Assembly (NCBI GenBank): GCA_937916485.1
Contig: CALFSV010000396.1
Location: 1-21,945 of the forward strand
Reading direction: 5' to 3'
From: an uncultured Paracoccaceae bacterium
GTDB taxonomy: Bacteria > Pseudomonadota > Alphaproteobacteria > Rhodobacterales > Rhodobacteraceae
DNA length: 21,945 nt
Positions 9,068-17,433 of the stretch are shown one piece after another. The position numbers were made by a program, and so were the translations under genes. The notes under the pieces were generated by a model. It saw only the letters and a list, made by a program, of their open reading frames with translations. It had not been told where the DNA came from and made no database searches. Every line of letters begins with the position of its first letter. Within the stretch, counting starts at the first letter, position 1.

Positions 9068-9955
9068 ATGAAGCGCAGGGCAACTCAACGATCTTTGGAG
9101 CCGGAGTTTGCAACTGGCCCAACGGCAAAAGATGAACATGAGATTTATCTCCAACATCATGCGCCATCACCGGAGGCCCAGCCCTATCACTTTCACCCAA
9201 CAATTGAGGTCAATTATTTAACTGACTGCGACATGACCTATTCCTTTTCAGGGAAGAAAGTTTTCGTAGAAAGAAACAGGCTTTGTGTCTTTTGGGCTGC
9301 TCACCCCCACCGAACCAAATCGGTTTCAGGCAAAGGGCTTATCACGAATGCGCAGATATCACTTTCGGAGTTTCTGCGTTGGCCATTGCCCCCAGAGTTT
9401 CGGAATGTGCTTCTCGGGGGCGGTGTGATCTGCAACAAATCTCAGACAGCGAGTGACCAGTTTTTAACCGAACGCTGGGCCATCGAAAAGGTTGATGTCA
9501 CTGATGGCCGCCAGAGCTTACATGCACTTGAAATAGAGTCGCGATTATACCGACTTGCGCTAGAGGGCTGGAACATATTGCTCGAACCAATGTCGGTCCC
9601 TCCAACAAAGATCTTGGGCGGCAACGCCATTCTTCAATTTGAAAAAATGATACTTTTTGTTGGCAGGAATTTTTCCGATAGCCTGACTGTAGGTCAGGTC
9701 GCGGAAGCTGGAGAGATCTCTGTCAACTACGCCATCTCCTTGTTCAAAAGCGTGTTTGGTCGAACGATCAAACAACACATCACCGATGTACGTATTTATC
9801 ATGCTAAAATGCTGTTGGCTGAAACTGACCGTAGGATTGTGACAGTCGCAATGGACTGCGGGTTCGGGTCCTTGTCTGCATTTTATGATGCGTTTCAATC
9901 TCAAACCAAGAACTCGCCTGCCGCCTTTCGAAAGGGACATTTTGATGAAACCTAA
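9068..9955 (+). CDS. AraC-family transcriptional regulator, MelR/AgpT-like (first copy)
   Basis: A 295-residue activator with an N-terminal cupin-type sensor (about 35-95, starting HFHPTIEVNYLTDCDM and containing CVFWAAHPHR) and a C-terminal AraC double helix-turn-helix (about 195-292; second motif AMDCGFGSLSAFYDAFQ). It resembles E. coli MelR along its length, including the FWA.PH and F..WPL blocks. ATG 9068 is chosen because AGGAG ends seven bases before it; a longer reading from 8897 would add a hydrophobic, unrelated stretch inside the promoter region. It is divergent from agpA, the position of agpT in Sinorhizobium, so it probably activates the agp-melA operon in response to an alpha-galactoside. 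It has a closely related second copy just downstream. Confidence 0.9.
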   Translation: MKRRATQRSLEPEFATGPTAKDEHEIYLQHHAPSPEAQPYHFHPTIEVNYLTDCDMTYSFSGKKVFVERNRLCVFWAAHPHRTKSVSGKGLITNAQISLSEFLRWPLPPEFRNVLLGGGVICNKSQTASDQFLTERWAIEKVDVTDGRQSLHALEIESRLYRLALEGWNILLEPMSVPPTKILGGNAILQFEKMILFVGRNFSDSLTVGQVAEAGEISVNYAISLFKSVFGRTIKQHITDVRIYHAKMLLAETDRRIVTVAMDCGFGSLSAFYDAFQSQTKNSPAAFRKGHFDET

Positions 9956-10018
9956 CCCTATCGAAGTAGAAGTTTTGACATCAAATAAGTGCCTAGTAGC
10001 AACTTCAGGAAACTTGGC

Positions 10019-10912
10019 ATGACAGATCATAGCAAGCGGGGAACAGATATTGCAGCTTATGCTGTCATCGCGTTCGACCATCGCAAACAGTTTGTCGTGC
10101 TAGAACATATCACACCAAACCGCTTGGACGTTCCATTTCACTTTCATCCTTCAATCGAAATAAACTTCTTGACCGACTGCGACATGACGTACTCATTTTC
10201 AGGTGAAAAGTTTCTTTTGAAACGAGGCCATTTTTGTGTATTTTGGGCCGCCCGACCCCACCGCCCTCTGAAGATCGAGGGTCAAGGGAAAATCACTAAT
10301 GCATACGTTGATTTAGCCGAGTTTCTCCGATGGCCTCTTCCAAAGGATTTTGTAAAAGCGGTCCTTCAAGGAGAAGTTGTTTCGAGTAAGTCAGAGATCG
10401 CAGGTGATAACGAAATGGCAGCTAGATGGTCGAAAGAAATCGAGAAAACTGAACCAGAGTGGCAAAGGTTACACGTTCTCGAGCTACAGGCACGCATACA
10501 CCGCCTCGCGATAGATGGGTGGAATGTTTTACTAAAGCCGCAAGAAGCAAAGAGTGATCTATCATTTGGTGGCGACGCCATCGACCAAGTCGCAAAGATG
10601 CTTCAGTTTATAGCTGAACATTTCGCCAGTCAGATATCTCTTTCAGACGTGGCAGCTGCCGCTGAAACCACACAAAACACGGCCATGTCTTTGTTCAAGA
10701 AAATCCTAAAGCGGACAATCAAGGAGTATATAACGGACATGCGGGTCTTTCAGGCACAAGTGCTCCTGGCTGAAACGGACAAAAAAATACTCACTATTGC
10801 GCTGGACTGTGGGTTCGGGTCTCAATCAACTTTTTATGCAGCTTTTCAAAGTCAAACCGGCAACTCGCCCGCTGGTTTCAGAACAAACGCTCGGCAAAGT
10901 TCATCAGCATAG
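10019..10912 (+). CDS. AraC-family transcriptional regulator, MelR/AgpT-like (second copy)
   Basis: A 297-residue paralogue of the preceding gene, alike from end to end, with about half of the residues the same by eye. It shares the HFHPSIEINFLTDCDM cupin start, CVFWAARPHRP, the EFLRWPLP block and the C-terminal double helix-turn-helix with ALDCGFGSQSTFYAAFQ. The start is ATG 10019 with AGGA eight bases upstream; a GTG at 9989 is in frame but lacks a good site. It begins 63 bases after the first copy and precedes galT, galK and galE on the same strand. One copy may serve the agp operon and the other the gal genes, or they may respond to different sugars; sequence alone cannot say which. Confidence 0.9.
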   Translation: MTDHSKRGTDIAAYAVIAFDHRKQFVVLEHITPNRLDVPFHFHPSIEINFLTDCDMTYSFSGEKFLLKRGHFCVFWAARPHRPLKIEGQGKITNAYVDLAEFLRWPLPKDFVKAVLQGEVVSSKSEIAGDNEMAARWSKEIEKTEPEWQRLHVLELQARIHRLAIDGWNVLLKPQEAKSDLSFGGDAIDQVAKMLQFIAEHFASQISLSDVAAAAETTQNTAMSLFKKILKRTIKEYITDMRVFQAQVLLAETDKKILTIALDCGFGSQSTFYAAFQSQTGNSPAGFRTNARQSSSA

Positions 10913-12221
<1,309 letters not shown>

Positions 12222-12222
12222 A

Positions 12223-13320
12223 ATGTCGAACCTAACATTGATCAAAGGTGTCATCGAAGATTTTTCCAAGTCCTTCGGTTCCGTCCCAAAAGCATCAGCC
12301 TATGCGCCCGGACGCGTAAATCTGCTTGGCGAGCATACTGACTATAACGGTGGATATGTTCTCCCAATGCCACTCTCGCTTGGAACGGCAGTTGCTATCG
12401 ATTTTGGTGGTGAGCCCGGAACTCTAGTTGCGTCGAGCACCTCATTTGAAGGTGTCGAAACACGGCAACTGGACGACGCGCCGAACGGCTCTTGGACCGA
12501 CTATGTTCTGGGAAGCATAATGGTCGTCCTTGACGGGAAGACTCCCGACGCTGGAATTCGCGTATCCATCTCAACTGACCTTCCGGTTGGATCGGGGCTG
12601 TCTAGTTCAGCCGCCCTCGAAGTCGCTACAATTCGCGCCTTAACGACGCTACTTGGACTTGAATTATCACCTACTGAAATCGCTCTCCTTGCCCGCAGGG
12701 CCGAAAATGAATTCGTAGGTGTACCTTGTGGGATCATGGACCAGTTCTCAGTGTCTGTAGGTGATCCTGGGAAGGCCGTATTCTTGGACACCCGGAAGAT
12801 GGAGTCCAAGATTGCTCCGCTACCCGACACCCATAACTTCATCGTCGTTCATTCTGGCGTTGGCCATAAACTCTCGGATGACGGATACATTCAACGCGTC
12901 GCAGAATGTACCGCGGCATGTCAGAATTTGAACGTCGCGTTGTTGAGTGATCTCGGCCTCGACGACATGGACAAGATCGATGCCTTACCCGCGCCTCTAG
13001 ATGGTCGTGCACGTCACATCATCACTGAAAATGCCCGCGTGCTTCAAGCCGTCGATTGTCTAACCAACGGCGATACCAGTGCCTTCGCGCAACTGATGAT
13101 CGACAGCCACAACTCACAAAGCAAGGACTACGGGGTTTCTGTGCCGGAAGTAGACGCTTTGGTTGCTGGCGCACTTGATGCTGGAGCTGAAGGTGCGCGC
13201 CTTACAGGCGGTGGTTTCGGCGGTTCAATTGTTGCTTTGGTCGCAAAAGATCACGTCGCTGACTGGTGCAAGACCATCGCAGGCGCATTTCCTAGTGCGC
13301 GCATCTTAGCCATTACCTGA
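12223..13320 (+). CDS. galK: Galactokinase
   Basis: A 365-residue GHMP-superfamily kinase that phosphorylates galactose at C1 with ATP. Motif 1 is GRVNLLGEHTDYNGG (30-44), the galactokinase signature. Motif 2 is the phosphate loop PVGSGLSSSAALE (121-133). The catalytic aspartate is D173 in CGIMDQFS, with R31 as its usual partner, and motif 3 is LTGGGFGGS near the C-terminus. Length is slightly shorter than E. coli GalK (382) but complete. ATG 12223 follows the galT stop by one base, with GGAG inside the end of galT nine bases upstream, so the two are probably translationally coupled. Its substrate is the galactose released by MelA. Confidence 0.97.
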   Translation: MSNLTLIKGVIEDFSKSFGSVPKASAYAPGRVNLLGEHTDYNGGYVLPMPLSLGTAVAIDFGGEPGTLVASSTSFEGVETRQLDDAPNGSWTDYVLGSIMVVLDGKTPDAGIRVSISTDLPVGSGLSSSAALEVATIRALTTLLGLELSPTEIALLARRAENEFVGVPCGIMDQFSVSVGDPGKAVFLDTRKMESKIAPLPDTHNFIVVHSGVGHKLSDDGYIQRVAECTAACQNLNVALLSDLGLDDMDKIDALPAPLDGRARHIITENARVLQAVDCLTNGDTSAFAQLMIDSHNSQSKDYGVSVPEVDALVAGALDAGAEGARLTGGGFGGSIVALVAKDHVADWCKTIAGAFPSARILAIT

Positions 13321-13378
13321 TCGCCATTGTCTTCGGCGTTCGGCTCTCTCTATTAACTTTCTAGAATTGGAATTTTCG

Positions 13379-14368
13379 ATGTCGCAAAGCAAAAACATCC
13401 TCATTGTTGGTGGTGCTGGTTACATCGGCTCCCATACCACTTTGGCTCTCAAAGACGCAGGCTACGGCACAATCGTCTACGACAATTTTTCCACGGGCCA
13501 TCGCGATGCCGTCTTTAGCGACCATCTTGTCGAAGGTGACCTCAGCGATACTGGAAGACTCAGGGAAACGTTGCGGGCATACGACATTGCTTGCGTGGTC
13601 CACTTCGCAGCACTGATTGAAGCAGGCCAATCCGTGGTCACGCCCCTACCCTTCTTTGAGAACAACGTCGCCGGAACAGTGTCTTTGCTGCAGGCAATGG
13701 AAGCCGAAGGCGTGAAGCGGTTGGTATTTTCATCCACGGCAGCTGTTTACGGCAATCGTGACGATGTTGGGCTCCTGACAGAAGACCTCCAGCGCGCGCC
13801 CATCAACCCATACGGCGACAGTAAGGCCATGGTCGAAACAATTTTGGAAACCTGTGTTCCCGCCCATGGTATGCAAGCAATCGCATTGCGTTATTTCAAT
13901 GCCTCCGGCGCAGACCCAGCCGGTCGTACAGGCGAACGCCATGACCCTGAAACCCACCTCATCCCCTTGATCATTGAAGCGGCGCGCGGACAGCGGCCAC
14001 AAATCAACATCTACGGCACGGATTATGAAACAGATGACGGCACGTGCATCCGCGACTACATCCATGTCGCTGACCTCGCGACTGGCCATGTCGCAGCGGT
14101 CACACACCTGTTGAAATCTGATGAGCCTTCTTTCTCCCCGATCAATCTGGGCACTGGAGAGGGGCAAAGCGTGCGCCAAGTCATCGAAGCCGTCAAACGC
14201 GTGTCTGGGAATGATTTTGCGATCGTTGAAACAGCACGTCGCCCCGGCGACCCTGCAATGCTGGTCGCCAATGCTCAGAAAGCCAAAACCGTTTTGGGAT
14301 GGTCAGCTCAATACACTGAGATTGATTCAATTGTTCAAGACGCATGGAATTATGCGTCTTTGCGGTGA
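13379..14368 (+). CDS. galE: UDP-glucose 4-epimerase
   Basis: A 329-residue extended short-chain dehydrogenase that interconverts UDP-galactose and UDP-glucose using bound NAD+. It shows the N-terminal Rossmann motif GGAGYIGSH (11-19), FAALIEAGQSV (76-86), the catalytic FSSTAAVYG (Ser118-Thr120 region) and Tyr145-x3-Lys149 (YGDSK). Also visible are ALRYFNASGADP and IRDYIHVADLA, typical of true GalE proteins. ATG 13379 has GGA seven bases upstream; a TTG at 13367 is an alternative only four codons longer. It lies 58 bases after galK and closes the Leloir cluster. Neither a mutarotase nor a phosphoglucomutase gene lies in this window. Beyond it, 146 bases lead to an IS6 element. Confidence 0.97.
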   Translation: MSQSKNILIVGGAGYIGSHTTLALKDAGYGTIVYDNFSTGHRDAVFSDHLVEGDLSDTGRLRETLRAYDIACVVHFAALIEAGQSVVTPLPFFENNVAGTVSLLQAMEAEGVKRLVFSSTAAVYGNRDDVGLLTEDLQRAPINPYGDSKAMVETILETCVPAHGMQAIALRYFNASGADPAGRTGERHDPETHLIPLIIEAARGQRPQINIYGTDYETDDGTCIRDYIHVADLATGHVAAVTHLLKSDEPSFSPINLGTGEGQSVRQVIEAVKRVSGNDFAIVETARRPGDPAMLVANAQKAKTVLGWSAQYTEIDSIVQDAWNYASLR

Positions 14369-14514
14369 GAAATAATAGCTGAGTTGAGGTAATACTCCTG
14401 ACCCACGAAGCACACGTCAAGGTAGAAAACGAGCAGAGGCGTACGAACACGAAAAGGCCCATAACAAATTGGTTAAAAACGGGAAATACTATATTGCACC
14501 GCAGAACAACGGTG
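14369..14514. other. Gap between galE and the first IS6 element
   Basis: These 146 bases hold no recognisable gene and no strong terminator for galTKE. A stop-free stretch on the plus strand from 14388 has no start codon and no family I recognise; it may be the remnant of a gene cut by the IS, but nothing supports this firmly. Confidence 0.4.
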
Positions 14515-14535
14515 GGCTTTGTCAGAGTAAACTTG
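14515..14535 (+). repeat. Left terminal inverted repeat of the first IS6 element
   Basis: GGCTTTGTCAGAG followed by TAAACTTG, matched to the equivalent left end at 21812 of the second element. Confidence 0.65.
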
Positions 14536-14571
14536 CTTGAAGCGGGCAGGGCTAATTTGTAGCGTCTTCTA

Positions 14572-15279
14572 ATGACAAAACACTCCCCATTTCGCTACTT
14601 TAAAACCAGCCCTGAAGTCATCCGACTTGCAGTAATGATGTACGTTCGATTTCCGCTTTCTCTTCGTAATGTGGAGGACCTTCTTCATGAACGGGGTGTA
14701 GATGTAAGCCATGAAACGGTCCGGTTTTGGTGGAACCGCTTCGGGCCAATGTTTGCATCAGAGATTGCTAGGAAAAGACGTAAGCAGGCACGCAGTCATT
14801 CTAATTGGCAGTGGCACTTTGATGAGGTCTTTGTGAAGATCAATGGTGAACGGCACTACCTTTGGCGTGCTGTAGATCACGAAGGTGAAGTTCTGGAAAG
14901 TTATGTAAGTAAGCGCCGAGATCGCAAAGCCGCGTTGAAATTCATAAGAAAATCAATGAAGCGCAATGGCCAACCTAAAATTATAGTAACGGACAAACTG
15001 CGTTCCTACCGCGCAGCGATGATGATCATAGGAAATGCTGACCGGCAAGAAACAGGTCGCTGGGTAAACAACAGAGCTGAGAATTCTCATTTACCGTTCA
15101 GGCGACGAGAGAGGGCGATGCTAAGATTTCGACGAGCGAAAACCTTGCAGAAATTCGTCTCCATCCACGCTTCAATTCAGAACCATTTCAACCAGGAACG
15201 CCATCTCTATTCACGCACCAATTTCAAGCTGAACCGTGCCGCTGCTCTCGCTGAGTGGCGCCACCTATTGAGCGTATAG
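14572..15279 (+). CDS. IS6-family transposase
   Basis: A 235-residue DDE transposase. It begins with the family's short zinc-less N-terminus (SPFRYFKTSPEVIRLAVMMY) and helix-turn-helix (LSLRNVEDLLHERGVDVSHETVRFW). The catalytic domain has D84 (WHFDEVF), D141 (IVTDKLRSY) and E170 (NNRAENSHLPFRRRER). The end carries the usual HASIQNHFNQERHL and AALAEWRHL. All three acidic residues are present and the frame is open throughout, so the enzyme may be active. It replicatively joins donor and target as a cointegrate and favours directly repeated copies, as seen here. It is the sole gene of the element. Confidence 0.95.
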   Translation: MTKHSPFRYFKTSPEVIRLAVMMYVRFPLSLRNVEDLLHERGVDVSHETVRFWWNRFGPMFASEIARKRRKQARSHSNWQWHFDEVFVKINGERHYLWRAVDHEGEVLESYVSKRRDRKAALKFIRKSMKRNGQPKIIVTDKLRSYRAAMMIIGNADRQETGRWVNNRAENSHLPFRRRERAMLRFRRAKTLQKFVSIHASIQNHFNQERHLYSRTNFKLNRAAALAEWRHLLSV

Positions 15280-15310
15280 CTTTAGGCTGTGCCAGCAATA
15301 TGATGCGAGT

Positions 15311-15331
15311 TCGCGTTGGTTTGATGGCACC
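15311..15331 (-). repeat. Right terminal inverted repeat of the first IS6 element
   Basis: Read inward from 15331 on the minus strand it begins GGTGCCATCAAACCAAC. It matches the second element's left end (GGTGTTGTCAGACAAAC) at roughly two thirds of positions. Most differences are transitions, so it is a plausible but decayed repeat. Confidence 0.5.
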
Positions 15332-15383
15332 TTTCGTCTGCCGCCTGTATTCGTCGAATAGTGGCTTCGAAAAATTTGTCATT

Positions 15384-15397
15384 AAATGTCGACATTT
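15384..15397. promoter_or_regulatory. Palindromic operator candidate for the GntR-family regulator
   Basis: A perfect 14-bp palindrome AAATGTCGACATTT lies 49 bases before the regulator start, just beyond the IS end. Its core TGTCGACA fits the TGT-nn-ACA type of half-site common among FadR-type GntR proteins. A TTGTCA that could act as a -35 box is at 15377-15382, so a protein bound here would block a promoter. Autoregulation is inferred, not shown. Confidence 0.55.
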
Positions 15398-15446
15398 TAA
15401 TTAGGGTAAGCTAAACACATTTTTGAGTAGGTTATCAGGGGCGGTT

Positions 15447-16244
15447 GTGAAGCAGATGGAACGGCAGGGGCACTCGTTGGGAATATACCAAGATCCGAAG
15501 AAGGTGGCCTCAACTTCCTTGAGCGATCATGCATTTGTACACCTCAGATGGCGTATTCTGAGTGGGGAATTTACCAGTGGTGAGAAGATACGCGAGCTTA
15601 CCCTTTCGAGGGAAATGGATATTAACCGTGCGACAATTCGAGAGGCAACGCGCCGGCTCAGCGGAGCCGGTTTACTTGAGATCGACGCGCAGCGTGGTGT
15701 CTTCGTGCGCACTTATTCTCTTGATCAGATAAAGGACATCATCGATGTGCGGCGAGCTCTTTGTACGCTGACTGCGTCGTCCTTTATGAAGAGGGCTACG
15801 CGAACTGATCGAGATTTGATCACGGCTCTTTATGAACGGATCGCCTTTTCGACGCCGACCACCTATACCAACGATGACTATATCCGCGCCCTTTTGTTCA
15901 ACGAGGCGGTCTTGCGCGGTGCCCATAATGAGCGGCTCTTTGCCCTATATCATGAAGCGTGGCAGCAAATCCGTATTTTCAAATTGTGTTTACTCAAAGG
16001 CATCCATGGGGTGCTAGACGTCCGTGGCTATGATCGCTCGATTTTCGTTCAGGGGGCGGCGCATCGGCGAGAGCTGTTTGAGGCGATCTGCAATGGTGAC
16101 CAAGCGATGATCAGCCGAGCAATGCGCGCCCCGGCTGACAATTCGCTCGCCCGGGCTCAGGCGATGTTTCAAGAACACCAAGACGCGACTAAATCGAGCT
16201 GGCGCGAGATGATTGTTGCAGAAAAAGAGACTACGACGACTTAA
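15447..16244 (+). CDS. GntR-family transcriptional regulator, FadR/FCD type
   Basis: About 265 residues: an N-terminal winged helix (SDHAFVHLRWRILSGEFTSGEKI through LLEIDAQRGVFVRTYS) followed by an all-helical FCD effector domain (from IKDIIDVRRALCTLTAS). FCD domains usually bind a metal plus a carboxylate effector. Here one usual histidine is replaced by Asn (LLFNEAVLRGAHNERL instead of FH), and the last ligand region reads MRAPAD instead of MRAH; only the middle histidine (AHRRELFEAI) is obvious. The effector pocket may therefore be metal-free. The start is uncertain: GTG 15447 has AGGGG five bases upstream and is preferred; ATG 15456 and TTG 15423 are alternatives. It heads the TTT-ComA-sulfatase module on the same strand and probably represses it until substrate appears. 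Confidence 0.88.
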   Translation: MKQMERQGHSLGIYQDPKKVASTSLSDHAFVHLRWRILSGEFTSGEKIRELTLSREMDINRATIREATRRLSGAGLLEIDAQRGVFVRTYSLDQIKDIIDVRRALCTLTASSFMKRATRTDRDLITALYERIAFSTPTTYTNDDYIRALLFNEAVLRGAHNERLFALYHEAWQQIRIFKLCLLKGIHGVLDVRGYDRSIFVQGAAHRRELFEAICNGDQAMISRAMRAPADNSLARAQAMFQEHQDATKSSWREMIVAEKETTTT

Positions 16245-16272
16245 CAAACATAACCTTTGGGAGGATAAAAAA

Positions 16273-17361
16273 ATGAGGAAACGCAGTTTTCTGAAGACGG
16301 CCGCCACAGTTGTGGCGCTGTCGCTAAGCACGGCGCCTGCGATGGCCGAGGTCGATTTTTCAGGTCAAACCGTCACGGTCATAGTGCCTTTTGGTGAGGG
16401 TGGCGGCACGTCTCGGATATTTGGTTTTTTCGGGCCGTTTCTGCAAAAATACCTGCCAGGTAATCCATTAGTTCAGATGCAGAACGTGCCTGGTGGCGGA
16501 TCCATCAAGGGAGCCAACCAGTTTCACAACACGCAAACTGCTGACGGTACTTATCTGCTTGCGACCTCGACCTCGACAGTGGTCAATCAGGCCTCCAGGA
16601 ACCCGTTGGTCGAATATGATTTATCTGCATATCAGCCGGTTGCGCTGATTGGATCCGAGACACATTGGTTCACCAGTGCAAGCGTGTCTTCCACGCCTTA
16701 CGACTTCACTCCCCTGGTGGATCGGCCATTGATGCTATACGCCCTAAATTCGCCAAGTTCTGCCGATCTGTTTCATGTCTGGGTATTTGATAAACTTGGG
16801 ATCAAGGGCGCAAAGCCGATTCCTGGCCTGTCCTCGTCCGCCGGATACCAAGCGTTCCTCAGGGGTGAAATCCAGGTCAGCTCGCACGGGACAGCGAATT
16901 ATCTACGTCAGGTAGCGCCTGAATTGGAAAGTGGGGCATTTACGGACCTGATGTCGTTTGGGCTAGTGCGTGAAGATGGGAGCGTCGATCGGATGCCCTA
17001 TTCGCCTGACACGCCAACCTTCCCCGAGCAGTACGAACGTATTCAGGGAAAGACTCTGGAAGGCGCGGATCTGGAAGCCTACCTTGCGATCAACGCAATC
17101 TGGAACCAAGCTAGTAAGGCGCTTTTCCTTCCAACCGATACGCCTGAAGATATCGTAGTCGCCTGGCGGTTGGCGTTCGAAAAAATTGCTGCCGATCCGG
17201 AATTTATTGCGGCGGCTGCTGAAACGCTTGGGCCGGCGGAGTTGATTATTGGTGAGGCAGCTGGTCCGATCATCAAGAGTGCGGCGACTTTGTCTAACGC
17301 CACGGTCGAGCAGCTGAACGCAGCCTTGAAGGCCAACAAATTGACCTTCCGGATCAAATAA
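16273..17361 (+). CDS. TTT-family periplasmic solute-binding protein (TctC/Bug type)
   Basis: A 362-residue periplasmic binding protein of the tripartite tricarboxylate transporter family, which captures small anionic organic compounds. The signal peptide is clear: MRKRSFLKTAATVV..., ending APAMA before EVDF (residue about 25). The Bug fold shows in the first strand VTVIVPFGEGGGTSR, followed by YLPGNPLVQMQNVPGGGSIKGANQF (the usual substrate-loop PGG) and LATSTSTVVNQ. The end has FEKIAADPEFIAAAAETLG. The start is ATG 16273 with GGGAGG upstream at good spacing; a reading from 16213 would overlap the regulator gene and lose the signal peptide. It lies 28 bases after gntR and 72 before the membrane subunit. 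The ligand cannot be read from sequence. The sulfatase and ComA-like neighbours suggest a sulfated or sulfonated carboxylate. Confidence 0.87.
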   Translation: MRKRSFLKTAATVVALSLSTAPAMAEVDFSGQTVTVIVPFGEGGGTSRIFGFFGPFLQKYLPGNPLVQMQNVPGGGSIKGANQFHNTQTADGTYLLATSTSTVVNQASRNPLVEYDLSAYQPVALIGSETHWFTSASVSSTPYDFTPLVDRPLMLYALNSPSSADLFHVWVFDKLGIKGAKPIPGLSSSAGYQAFLRGEIQVSSHGTANYLRQVAPELESGAFTDLMSFGLVREDGSVDRMPYSPDTPTFPEQYERIQGKTLEGADLEAYLAINAIWNQASKALFLPTDTPEDIVVAWRLAFEKIAADPEFIAAAAETLGPAELIIGEAAGPIIKSAATLSNATVEQLNAALKANKLTFRIK

Positions 17362-17433
17362 GAGCCTAAAGTTGTCGTCCGAAGCCTTAGGAGGGTTTCG
17401 GGCGATAAGCATCCCTGCCACTGGAAAACAAAC

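Larger units (their letters stand above)
14515..15331 (+). mobile_element. IS6-family insertion sequence, apparently complete (about 817 bp)
   Basis: An element with one transposase gene. The left end is placed at 14515 because GGCTTTGTCAGAG...AAACTTG recurs as GGTGTTGTCAGA.CAAACTTG at a similar distance before the second transposase start near 21864. The right end is placed at 15331, where the reverse complement reads GGTGCCATCAAACCAAC, an imperfect match to those left ends. The resulting length is normal for IS6. The eight flanking bases differ on the two sides (CAACGGTG left, TTTCGTCT right), so there is no target duplication; this fits recombination or deletion after insertion. The right boundary is less certain than the left. 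Confidence 0.7.

Noticed and set aside
8912..9160. N-terminal extension of agpA through the divergent control region
   Set aside because: The added 83 residues are not an export signal, overlap the regulator's 5' region, and a good ribosome-binding site points to TTG 8911.
14388..14540. Stop-free stretch of 50 codons after galE as a truncated gene
   Set aside because: It has no start codon and no recognisable family and runs across the IS boundary; chance is as likely as a remnant.
14507..15339. Eight-base target duplication around the first IS6 element
   Set aside because: The flanking octamers CAACGGTG and TTTCGTCT do not match.
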